Below are positions 27,073 through 39,100 of a stretch of 64,000 nucleotides of DNA, one piece after another. The stretch lies in assembly GCF_000327385.1 (NCBI RefSeq), contig NW_008709716.1, positions 1,081,297 to 1,145,296 on the forward strand, in the 5' to 3' direction. Within the stretch, counting starts at the first letter, position 1, and every line of letters starts with the position of its first letter. This DNA comes from Lottia gigantea. Lineage: Eukaryota > Mollusca > Gastropoda > Lottiidae. A model generated the notes under the pieces. That model saw only the letters and a program-made list of their open reading frames with translations. It was not told the DNA's origin and did not search any database. Made by a program: the position numbers and the translations under genes.

Positions 27073-29139
27073 AATGAAAGTTTAAAAGGACACGCGTCAT
27101 TTCTCGAAACTCTGTGATATATTAAACTTATATAGAAATAAAATTCCTAGTTTTAGGTATTTTGAACGGATTGTTCGTGCATATCATTCTAGTAGATCTG
27201 AAGACTATTTACCTATATCAAAGACCCAAATCATGCCCCGAAAATGGCGATCATGGCCGTTAAATTCAAATATTTCACATATAAACTATTTCAGTCAAGA
27301 ATACATTTCCACGGTCATGACACTTGATGTGTATAGTTAAAGGTGGTTTTTTATAACATTTCCAGTGTTTACATTAAATACAATATGACGTAGAATCATA
27401 TGGTGTCCGTTAATTTTTGGATAGATTATGAGTTATGAATAGTAAGATTAATTCTTAAACTGTAATATACACAAAAACTCCTAAACTAATGCTTTAGACA
27501 GGTGACCCAGTGTCGGTCTACGAAACCACTGGAATATTTTATAGTTTTACACTTTTTGTTTTAATACGTTTCCCATTCCAATTATTTTTTAAACAATATA
27601 CAGATCTTAACAGATTATACTTTTAACATAAATAATATTTTATATTTGATTATTTCATTTTTATGCCCATAGAATTCGAATATTGCCAATGTATTCAATT
27701 TCAATATCAGATTTTGTTCTGACGCATATTTTTACTTAAATTTCTGAATTGCCGACTTGAAAAATATTTATTCGTTTTAAAGTGTTTGTTTTAATTTACG
27801 TCAAAATCTTCCAAGACGATATCCATTAGAAAACAATATGCTGTGACGTTTCGATGGAAAATTCAAAGAGTATAAATGTCAAAGATTAAAGAAGGACGGA
27901 AAGGGAAGTGGAAATAGCCAAACTAAATTCGTATCAGAAAAGAACAACCATTTAATACTTTATGTTAACAGACTTTGATCAGCTATGTTAAATATTGGAC
28001 TTAATAGATTTCTTTTTTGATTACTTACGTATGGTCATATACATGTGAGTATAGATCTAAGAAAACTTAATAAATTCTTGTAAGGACAGATTTAAGACCT
28101 TCAGAAATGTATGGAACATTTTCTTATCAAATCCATCAACAATCCTTTAAAATCAATCTTAATTTAAGATTAATTCATAAAAACAAAATTGGCACTCTGG
28201 AAAACTACACGGATACCATCCAAAATAATAACACAACGTTTAAATATGCCGAATTGAAACTATTCCTTTATATTCTCTTTTAATTTCTTTTAGTTTATAT
28301 TTCTGTTAAACTACAACATTGGACGATATATATGAATAAATATATATGTATATATAAACACTTTGATTTATCATCAGACAAACGAATTGTCTATTAGAAT
28401 TGGAATAGAGTTGGTAAATCATTTCTCGGCTATGTATTTAATTTTTCTCGAATATAAGTGTTATCTGCATTACATTTATCATCTTCAGTCATCTGGTTGT
28501 AGACACCGTGAAATTATTTTGTCAGATTTTTATATCAGATTTGGCTATAAACAAAACAGTAGTAATAAACATTTGTAATCAATCACAGCATCTTTGAGAA
28601 GCGTCGAAAAAATTTCGGACAAAATAGGGTCTGCCTACAGTTAAAACATTATAATAGTTTTCAATTATATCTCTCCAATGCATATAACCTTACCCATAAA
28701 CTCTAGATTCGATCATGATAGCAAACTTATTTTGGCAGATTTCGGCCAGAAGTATCAAACACAATAGTAATTTGATAAAAGCTTTGGAAAGTTAAGTTTA
28801 AGGGTCCTCAAGAGAAGGTGTCCTTTACTTATTTTGAATCAACAATCAAGCTTTTATCATGCATGGAATATTTAAGACTAGTGCTATTTTGCATCATAAA
28901 TTAAATGCATATCTTTGAACGTTCTTTCATTATTGAACAGTTAGCTGGATACATTCATGATGTTCTGTATAATATATGTAATATACAAAAATATAAAATC
29001 ATATAGTTAATAAAGGAATAGAACATTGATTTATTTGCATAACAGTTGAAAAAATCAGTCGCATTCGTTTCAACTTGTCGAAATTGCAATTTTTCAACTG
29101 GTTCAAATTCATTTGTGACTGACGTAGGTGTCTAGCACG
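27073..29139. other. no gene seen
   Basis: AT-rich sequence. A 27085-27410 block starts AAAGGACACGCG and ends ATGGTGTCCGTTAA, giving weakly matching inverted ends, and could be an old small transposon. Nothing else is supported. Confidence 0.4.
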
Positions 29140-29640
29140 CTACGCTTGTTCATGTCGCCTGTGCTATGTGGAGGGGTATTGCTAATGTAGACAAATTCAC
29201 TGTTTTCGCTATGAGAGTGCGTCGGACTTGTCCGACTTCAGTAAACCTACTATGCAGTATAACATCAGTTCTACTATTTAGGCCTACCATGAGGTTTTGG
29301 AGAGGGTCAGATATGTGTATTCCTACCAGCGTGACTGTTATGAGTTTGTTTTAGACGTGTCAGGTTTATGTAGGCCTGCCAACACGACTGTTATGAGTTT
29401 TAGGATATGTCAGATTTATGTAGGCTTACCAACATGACTGTTGTGAGTTTATTGGGACGAGTCATATTTATGAAGGTTTACCAGCACGACTGTTATGGGT
29501 TTTTTGGGACGAGACAGGTTTATGTAGGCCTGTCCTCGTCTGCCATTATTACTGTTATGGAGATTTAGGATATGTCAGATTTATGTAGGCCTACCAAAAG
29601 GACTGTTATGAGGTATTTGGGGGTGTCAGGCGTATGTCAT
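29140..29640. repeat. degenerate tandem repeat, unit about 58 bp
   Basis: Blocks of TGTCAGATTTATGTAGGCCT followed by ACCAACACGACTGTTATGAG recur roughly every 58 bp with many substitutions and small indels. GC content is higher than in the surrounding sequence. The 62- and 60-residue frames here come from the repeat. Confidence 0.6.
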
Positions 29641-32600
29641 CTTCAGAATGTTAAACTATTACAAACTTATACCTTGACTACAAAAGACCACCTATTTTGT
29701 ATCATTGAAGATTGTGAATGTAGCGATTATACAGACAATCATAGCGTTCGATAATAAGTATGTAAACAATTTAACAGTCTTTCTGTCGAGGGCTCTGGTT
29801 AGCTGTTTTCGCTGGCGTACAATCGAATCAAATCGGTGCATTCTATGATACAAGAAAGTTTACTATTTCAGTCAAGGTATGAGACGAAATTCCTAATAGG
29901 TGTCAGATTATGGCTATGAAAATAACATGAGGTACATGGAATAAGACACGCTGGAAAACATTAGTTACTTTAGTTGGCACCCCGAATAAATGCCATGTTT
30001 TACTTTTGAGTGGGAAGGTGGGGAATTAAATAAGTAAATTACTATAATTTGTTTTGGTCTTGCTAATTATGACATAAAGTTTAATAAACAGTTTTGTTGT
30101 GTTCACGATGTTCTTATCGTGTATATGTACGTATTTACAACAAAAGGCTTTTATGTCCAAAGTTTGTTACAGTTTGGAAACTGTTCAATAGGCCGTTAGT
30201 AGAATTATGCTCAAGGTCTCAATGTTCTCATGATGTTTACGTCCGCTCGACTGCTGAAGAAAGAATCCAGTATTCAGTTCTTTAATCAGTAACATGGAAG
30301 GTTGTAATATACAATTTATGTGTATTTGGTATTTTGGTGTATTTCAACTTTTAACACAACAAGGGGCAGATACGGTTATGGGCGCGCCCATCGCTTTTGG
30401 AAAAATTCAATTTAAATAAAACATTTCACACATTCCGATAAAGAACGTGTATCTAAAGATATGACTCGTTTGCGGACAAAAAAGTGCGTCCAGATGTCGA
30501 TAGCATAGACTTTGCTCAAGATTGGATAGGCTTCCAACGAATGGTATTGCGGGTGACATAGAAGCTACAGGGCATCAGCTGGATCTACATTTTCTGTTGT
30601 CTGGCATGTTTCAATGTGCTGAAATCGCTTGGAAACTGTATGCCCAAAGATGTTTCTTATCATTTGCAAAGCTGGCTGGCTCGTCGTGCCTTTTTCCCCG
30701 TCCATTCTTCAACGACACTGGACTCGTTCAGTTTCCATTACACACAGGATGTATTGTAATTGCGACCTAAACTGTATAGGTGTTATAATCCCTAAAAATG
30801 GTTAATTCTGCTTCCTAAATAGCTATTAAGCTTTCAGGAAAGAGTATGCTCTCATTTTGAAGAAAGGGAGGAAAAATATGATTCAACACATTTTATAACA
30901 TTTTGAATATATTTAAATCATAATAAAATGGCTGCAGTGCCAAATGGGGATTTTCGCTGATACGTGTTTTGAAGCTCTTTTTGTGTCCCTTGAAGAACTC
31001 AAACGTAACAGGTGGTGTAAGAGCATCTTACGAGTTGTGTATATAGCCTAGCCTAGTGTGCGTAGCCTCCGAACTTACTATGTGTTTGTCCACGATTTCA
31101 AATCTATGAAACCGAATTGTTGCGCATGAGTTGCGTTCGGACACTTTTAACCTATAATCCGTAGATACGACACTGGGGATCGCTATGGTGTGAGGACACC
31201 TTATGTTGATATAATAATATTACTATCGTGTTCGTTTAAATTCAGTCTATTTCATTAAGACTATTTGTCCATGAAATAATTAGGAAAGGTAAATAACTAC
31301 CATGTAAAGCCATTCATGGATAATAACCTATTAGGTTATAATTATGAAGTAACGTCAATAACATAATATTAATGCACAAATTATTTGTTTGGTGTTAAAT
31401 AGTGCTTAAGGCAGTCTGGATACGAATTAACTTGAAGTAGTCGTTCTGTGAAAATGTTTTGTCTGTGTAAAAAAAAAAATTCTGGCATGCATGACGATCG
31501 CTTCTATACGACATACATTAATGTTTATTTTTATATAATATTCACACACGCACATATATATATATATATGAATATTGTATAAATTAGCTCGTCAATAATT
31601 AAATTATGAAAAGCCCATTGGATACCGATAGCGTATTTTGTGCAGACACTTTTCACGTTTTAAGACATGTCATATGTTTTAATGGGTCATGTATGACTTT
31701 ATACACATATATGTATATGATCCATCTTTCAGGCCTTCTCCTTAAGATTTTATGAAAAATATTATTAAAAATTCAATTAAATTTATTAAGTGTTCGGGAC
31801 AGTAGAAAAAATACTCCATTTTTGTGGATATATAACAGCATCTCAAAGAATAGTATTTATAGAACAAATATATTTTCACACCATTAGAATTTGGTGAGAC
31901 CACCCTGAATATCAGTTGACTAGCCGATCGAAATGTACAAACAATATTGAAGATCTATTTTGAATTAATGGGAGGAAACTCCCTTCATTCACGTCTCGAT
32001 GTAATTTGATTACAATACGCTGAATATAATAATCTTATCATGTTTAACTCTCTGTATTTGTCAATGTTAAGTCAATAACATTAAGACTAAAGTGTTAGAA
32101 TGGAGACACATGATGTAATTTATAACTGTCTTGAATTGTCCCAATCATGAGCTATATTTATAAAGCGTAAACATACAAAAACTTAGTCGAATATACATTG
32201 ATCAATTTGACTGGCTCTTAACACCTTCTTGTATTTGACTTTTATAGAAAAACAAATAGTGAACATACAATAATGTAAATATCCACATTTAATAGTTAAA
32301 GGGAGTGGTTCACGGAACCTATCATTTCTCCGCCGATTTGTTTACAAACTTTATAACTCCCATAAAGTATTTTTAGATGAGAATTTTTCTTTAGTTAATT
32401 TGTTTCCATACATTTGTCACACGTTTAACTGGCGTCAACTTCTGTTTATTACGCAGAGATTTGTTGTAAACCTCTGCTTTGTGAATTTCACCAATGGTAA
32501 TGCCTGACAGGGCTATCAATGAAATTCCTATTACAACTTGTAAATGGGTTCGTGTGATTTAGCACGAACAACCAAGAAATCTTAAAAACAGATTTACTTG

Positions 32601-33844
32601 CATAATATTGCTGCTGCTGTAGATTTCATGGAAATGGTTTAGATACAAATAAATTGTATGCCTCCAGCTATCTAAATGTTTCTGAAATGAACGTGACATT
32701 CGTCACAGAATTCAACCAAAGAACCGTAACTCTGCTGTAGCAAAATTTCGCACATTGAAATTTCAGAACACATTTGTTCATTTAGTTGCCCTTTCATTCT
32801 TATAAAGGTAATATTCCTTGTTCCTACGCTTTTCAACCCTTCGTATCCCTGTTCCGTATTTAGTCGCTTCTGAAACCCTTTGGCTATTGTGAGCGAATGA
32901 AACAGTAAATACTTCGACCAAGAGTCGTGATTGTCCCCACAGTTGACAGAGATATCTCCATTCAACAAGCTTAGAAATGGAACCAGAGGCCAATTGTAAT
33001 TTGTCTATATTCTAATTCATATACACAATACATGTCGGCTGAACTAGATTACATATACAACTAAAACTACGTTCCCTTTAAGATTTTTGGTATTTCCAAT
33101 AATTAACATACGTTTAAAAAACAAGAGAGAAAGGAGAGGTTTAGAAGTATTTAACGACATTACTCACAGAGGCCAATTCAGACATTGTTCAACTTTGGAA
33201 ACATGAAGATATAGAGTTATTTTTGAATGTTTGATATCATTTCGTGTGATGTATGTAGAGTGTCTTACATTGTTTCGCCAAAGGCACAAATACTTATCCA
33301 TTTTCTTAATTTCATCTTTGCAATATTTTACAATAATTTGATTTATACATTGCAATTAAATGGTGAACTTATGCACATGGAATTGCATGTTAGTATGAAT
33401 TACTAAAAACACCTCATTTTCTAGGATACAAGTCATTCCTATACATTTTCCCATACATAAAGTTAGAATTTCTGGGTCAAATTAAAGTAACGTCAACATA
33501 CTGTGGTGGGCTACTTTACAACGACGGAAGAAAATTAAATTAAAATCTTATCCTGTAATATGTGTGTGTGGCCATCTTGTCGAGATCGCCTGCTCGCGGT
33601 TTAAAATCCTCTACCACATTCACTTTTCTATTGTTATTTTGGTTTCCTTTTAGAATGTTGATCTTGTATAAATCGTTTTCTTAAGAATGTTGATGTCTAT
33701 TTCTAAAATGAAGATTAAAATTCAGTTTGTTTTTACTACCACCAAGAATAGCAATTCCCACATTTAAAGCGTAACTGGATAAACACAGATGCATCAGATT
33801 TATGTTGTAGTTATTTATATGGTATCGCTAGGAGATTGGTTGGT
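29641..33844. other. no confirmed gene; two unassigned open frames
   Basis: No recognised gene. An 82-residue frame at 30522-30770 (plus) lies in a locally GC-richer island, and a 98-residue frame at 32672-32968 (minus) is cysteine-containing (CDECHVHF near its end). Neither matches a family known to me and neither has clear splice partners. An (AT)n microsatellite lies at about 31553-31570. Confidence 0.4.
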
Positions 33845-33894
33845 NNNNNNNNNNNNNNNNNNNNNNNNNNNNNNNNNNNNNNNNNNNNNNNNNN
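33845..33894. other. assembly gap of 50 N
   Basis: Fifty consecutive N. The round number suggests a scaffold gap of unknown true size, so the Tc1-like relic that begins at its right edge may continue into it. Confidence 1.
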
Positions 33895-34160
33895 GTTGCG
33901 TTCGGTGTAACAGTTGTGAATCTTGGGGACTATGAGATGCCCGTGGAGCAAGATGCACAGGAAACCTAACAACGTGATCAAGCCATAGGACGATTAAATG
34001 CTGGACAACGTATCTAAGTGATTGCCAATGCTTTTAACTGTAGGTTAAGAACCACTGAAAGACTTCGTTACAACAACGCCATCAGCACCAATGACCGTCC
34101 ATACAGCGGCCTTCCTCGAGTAAACAACACCAATACAAGATTGCCTCATCTTGAATAATC
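33895..34160 (+). mobile_element. relic of a Tc1-like DNA transposon (transposase N-terminal part)
   Basis: Frame 33970-34158 reads QRDQAIGRLNAGQRI, then an in-frame TAA, then VIANAFNCRLRTTERL and NDRPYSGLPRV. This resembles the paired helix-turn-helix region and the following GRPR-like linker of Tc1/mariner transposases (typical pattern: RAIGxLxAG, VAxxFxVxxxTxxRL, DRPRSGRPR). Only the DNA-binding part is visible and the catalytic DDE region is not found downstream. It is inactive, and its 5' side runs into the assembly gap. Confidence 0.7.
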
Positions 34161-34619
34161 AAATATTCTCGTCATGAAAGAAACTCGTAATATTTGAAGT
34201 AAAAGGATAGGGGCCTCCATTGAATCATCGGAAACTGTTGCTTGTCCATCAGTGATTGTTGCTAAACTTTCAGAATATTGTAACGCTTCCTTCCATTATA
34301 AATTAATTTTCAGGTGGAACATGCAGGGGCACAGACAACACGTCAGACCACTGGCCACTATTAGAGACCAATCAGTGCTGACACTGCTCGAAATCAAAAA
34401 CGTCAGCAACGTCTTAAGTGATCCATCCAACGACAAAATTGACTGCATCAGCAGTGGAGAATCCACGCGTTCTCAGCTTAGTCTGCATTTCCTCCAGTTA
34501 CATCGACTAGGTCTTTCGACCACACGTTATGACCCCCTCCATGCAAAACTGAATCGAAACGACAATGTTCTTAATTCCATTAACCTTTATTTAAACAGTT
34601 GGTTTTGGTTTTACTAATT
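34161..34619. other. unassigned sequence between transposon relic and minisatellite
   Basis: A 121-residue open frame (34252-34617, plus) has mixed composition, no recognised motif and no typical Tc1 catalytic signature. It may be decayed transposon sequence or chance. Confidence 0.3.
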
Positions 34620-35950
34620 ACACGACTTATATTCTAACTGATATCTAAACCTTACACAATACACGACTTCTCATATTCTCACTAATCATCTCTACAACTT
34701 ACTCAATACACAACTTCTCATATTCTCACTAATCATCTCCACAACTTACTCAATACACAACTTCTCATATTCTCACTAATCATCTCTACAACTTACTCAA
34801 TACACAACTTCTCATATTCTCGCTGATCATCTCTACAACTTACTCAATACACAACTTCTCATATTCTCACTAATCATCTCTACACCTTACGCAAAACACG
34901 ACTTTTCATATTCTCACCGATCATCTCTACAACTTACGCAAAACACGACTTTTCATATTCTCACTGATCATCTCTACAACTTACTCAATACACAACTTCT
35001 CAGATTCCCATTGATAATATCTACAACTTACTCAATACACGACTTCTCATATTCTCACTAATCATCTCTACAACTTACTCAATACACAACTTCTCATATT
35101 CTCACTGATCATCTCTACAACTTGCTCAATACACAACTTCTCATATTCTCACTAATCATCTCTACACCTTACTCAATACACAACTTCTCATATTCTCACT
35201 AATCATCTCTACAACTTACTCAATACACAACTTCTCATATTCTCACTAATCATCTCTACACCTTACGCAAAACACGACTTTTCATATTCTCACTGATCAT
35301 CTCTACAACTTACGCAAAACACGACTTTTCATATTCTCACTGATCATCTCTACAACTTACTCAATACACAACTTCTCAGATTCCCATTGATAATATCTAC
35401 AACTTACTCAATACACGACTTCTCATATTCTCACTAATCATCTCTACAACTTACTCAATACACAACTTCTCATATTCTCACTGATCATCTCTACAACTTG
35501 CTCAATACACAACTTCTCATATTCTCACGAATCATCTCTACACCTTACTCAATACACAACTTCTCATATTCTCACTAATCATCTCTACACCTTACTCAAT
35601 ACACAACTTCTCATATTCTCACGAATCATCTCCACAACTTACTCAATACACAACTTCTCATATTCTCACTGATCATCTCTACACCTTACTCAATACACAA
35701 CTTCTCATATTCTCACTAATCATCTCCACAACTTACTCAATACACAACTTCTCATATTCTCACTAATCATCTCTACAACTTACTCAATACACAACTTCTC
35801 ATATTCTCACTAATCATCTCTACACCTTACTCAATACACAACTTCTCATATTCTCACTGATCATCTCTACAACTTACTCAATACGCGACTTCTCATATTC
35901 GCACTGATCATCTCTACAACTTACTTAATACACGACTTCTTATATACTCA
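34620..35950. repeat. 47-bp minisatellite with 376-bp higher-order period
   Basis: The unit ACTTCTCATATTCTCACTAA, then TCATCTCTACAACTTACTCA, then ATACACA is repeated about 28 times. A recognisable series of variants (CACCTTACGCAAAACACGAC, then CAGATTCCCATTGATAATAT) that starts near 34881 starts again near 35257, 376 bp later, which is eight units. The array ends about 210 bp before the start codon of the EGF/GH-A gene. Confidence 0.93.
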
Positions 35951-36082
35951 TCTAAGCAACTTACATGTTAAAAATTAATCGTGTCTGCGGCTACAATTTA
36001 ATATTTTTAAACTTCATTTTGCTGCACTTATTTTTCTTTAAGTGAATTCTTTGAGAAAATTGCCATATTTCACGTTAGAAAG

Positions 36083-36094
36083 ATAAATAAAAGG
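36083..36094 (+). promoter_or_regulatory. possible TATA-like core promoter of the EGF/GH-A gene
   Basis: ATAAATAAAAGG lies about 70 bp upstream of the start codon at 36161. It is only an approximate TATA match in an AT-rich region. Confidence 0.22.
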
Positions 36095-36160
36095 AACATG
36101 TCAACTTGATAAGACAACTAAGGCACTAACTTTAAAGTAAGATTGGCACTTGTACAAAAA

Positions 36161-39100
36161 ATGAAAGTTCTTTTAGTTCTAGATATATGCTGCCTTATTG
36201 GACTTGTAAGGTAATAATTTGGTATAAGGAAATCATATTTCTGTTGATGAAACTTAAAATAAGTTATTATTATTATTCCTCATGTTTTGGTACAATTTAG
36301 TATGAAATTATCATTTCGTTAATACATTTATGAAGGGGCATTAATTACGTGTCTACCACGATAGTCTGCTAGGCGATTAGGTGCCGTGGGTTCGAATCCT
36401 CCTCAAGGTAAGAAAAATTCTGATTCCTGTGCCAGTTCTTTCGAGAGTCGGCCCAGTGTCGGCTCTCACCCCCTAATACCTATCCTTTCCCGTGCCAGGC
36501 TATATGAATAACTCCTTAAGGGGGTTAACAACTTTCGAACTGTGTAAACGTCAATACTTCCCTCTAACACTGGGTTGGAACACTGTCTTTTGTGGCAGTA
36601 GAATAGCTAAGTCGGAACCGAGTTTGATTGTCGTTTGCTGGGCGATTAGGTGCCGTGGGTTCGAATCCTCCTCAAGGTAAAAACAATTCTGATATCTGTG
36701 CCAGTGCTTTCGAGAGTCGGCTCTCACTCCCTAATACGATAGATGTCAATATGTAAGACAATAACGGATGGATTAAGTAGACTAATTGTTGTTATACTAC
36801 TGTTCTAGTGTTGGTGAAGCAGTCTGTCCAGATAATTGTAACTATAATGGGGTTTGTGATGTAAAACATTCAAGATGTAACTGTTATGAAGGATTTACAG
36901 GTTCAGATTGTAAGACTGATTGTAGATGTAATGGTCATGGAACATGTCAATCAGGTATTTTGAATTTCACTTCATCATCAGTAAGATCAAAGCTTCCAAA
37001 TGATAGATTAGATGATGCATTAACAGGGCAGTTTTTACCTGAGAGTGACAATAGTCTAAATTTCCTACGCATGTTTATGTAAGAGAAGCAGACGTCGGTT
37101 TTTAATTCTGAAATTTATAGGATAGCTGAAATTGAGCTCTTAAACAAAGCAAATATTTGGACAGCAATATCCCTTTTGACATGAGAAGCTAAATTTGTAT
37201 AACATAATTCATGGATAAATTTCTGTAAAGACATTTTGATATTTATGTATAAAAGGTAGTGTATGTAAATGTGATGAAGGATGGAAATATTCAGGTGGTC
37301 AATGTGTCTGGGATTGTCATTGTTTAAATGGTAAGTTAATCAATTAATTAAAATTGTTAATCAGCTTTGATTTGATATCAGCTAGAGTAGCTATAACGAT
37401 TACATATTTCTACTTGATTATGTAAACCTCGTATTGAATAGAGATTAAATATTCACGACGTCATGCATTTTAAAACAATCAGAATGCTGTTACATACGGT
37501 ATGCTTTGTAAAAATGAACAAATGCATGAGACTTGTTAATTTTATATCATCAAGGGCAATCTCTCGTTCGGATTGGTAAAAATTCTCAGCATCATACAAA
37601 GCAATTTGGATAACGTTCCCGTCTATCCATTTAAAACGTGGTATTGTTTAAAACGATGATGAGCTATAACATTCTTATATTATGTAGGTGCTAAATGTAT
37701 AGGACCAGGTGAATGTGGATGTGTACATAATTGTAAAATGGGGAATTGTAGAAATGGACAGTGTCAATGTTGGAATGGCTATAAAGGCTCTGACTGTTCA
37801 GAATATGATCCAACCATGTAAGATAGTTCTTTACGTTTTTTTTCTTGTAACAAAAAATCATCAGCGAAAAAGAACGGATATTATGTATTTTGAGACTTGA
37901 TTGTATATTGAAATTTGCTATATCTTTGTTCGTCAAAGCTACAGTATATACAGTAAAGAAATTCGCTACTGATTTTAACTCTTGTAAACAAGAATAAAAA
38001 GTTAACTAATTTAGCTTACGTGCTAGTACTAGACCTTTCAATATGTTCGCAAGGGGATTCCCCATTCCATTTCATTCCATTGGGAAAGTGCGAACATATT
38101 GAAAGGTCCCCAAAAAAAAACTAAACACCCTATATATCATAAATTCTTACACCAAAAAATACCTAAACACCCTACATTTCATAAATTGCTACACCAAAAC
38201 ACCTTCAATCAATTCTTTCTCCTACATTCCATCAACCCCACCCCAAAAAAGAACATATTCACCCTACATTTCATTAAATTAAACGAAAAAGCATATTAGA
38301 AATACCCTTATATAAAATAACATCCTTGTTTCGCTTAACATCTGATTTTTAATAGCCTCGTTTTAAATAATGTTATTTTTAGTCTAGAAACTTAAGAAGG
38401 AAGATAACTCTTGTTTTTGGATAAAAAAACAGACCACAATTTTCTACTCAATTTTTAAACCTTAAAAATGGCAAATAAAATACTGGATCTAATCTTTAAA
38501 TTATACGATCCGATTCGTTATTCCTTTAACAAGAAAAAAGAGGATTATATTATCATCTCACCAGCTGTTGGTTCTAAATCCCAGTTGAATGATGGTGGTA
38601 GAATTACCTTGAAATAAATTCATTATCGAATTGGTTGCTTCTTCCCGATGCTTATTTCAATGAAAATCGTGTACCACAAACCAATACAACGTTAGAAAAC
38701 AATTTCTTTCCATCTTTATTTAGCGAGATGGTTTTGGAAGCTGGTTCAAATCCTATAGAAACTATCAAAATCCTTGGGGAATTCGATACAATGTTGAAAA
38801 CAGTTTTATATCCTTCGATTCAGTCTCAGGCTGGATACCCTGTTGGTGATGGAAGTGTTTTAGAAGAACCGGTAAGAAATGTTCCAAACGATGCGGATGA
38901 AGCTAGAATGAGTTATTGCTCGAAACACAATAGAAAGAGTAGCACGAGCAGCTAATCATGGATTCGAAAAACGAGTACTTAAGTATAATAATGTTGTTGA
39001 GAATAATAGGTGGGGTAATTACGTAAATTGGAAATTATATCCTTTATTCGGTCTGTTGGGACATAGAAACGTTTCCATAGGGTTACCAAATAAAATTCAT

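Noticed and set aside
30522-30770. 82-residue frame as a gene
   Set aside because: No family match, no start context or splice partners; only a local GC rise supports it.
33580-33620. tRNA-like box B (GCGGTTTAAAATCCTC)
   Set aside because: Core TTCGA is absent and no partner box A was found.
34252-34617. 121-residue frame as the catalytic part of the Tc1-like transposase
   Set aside because: No DDE-region motif or recognisable Tc1 order could be seen.
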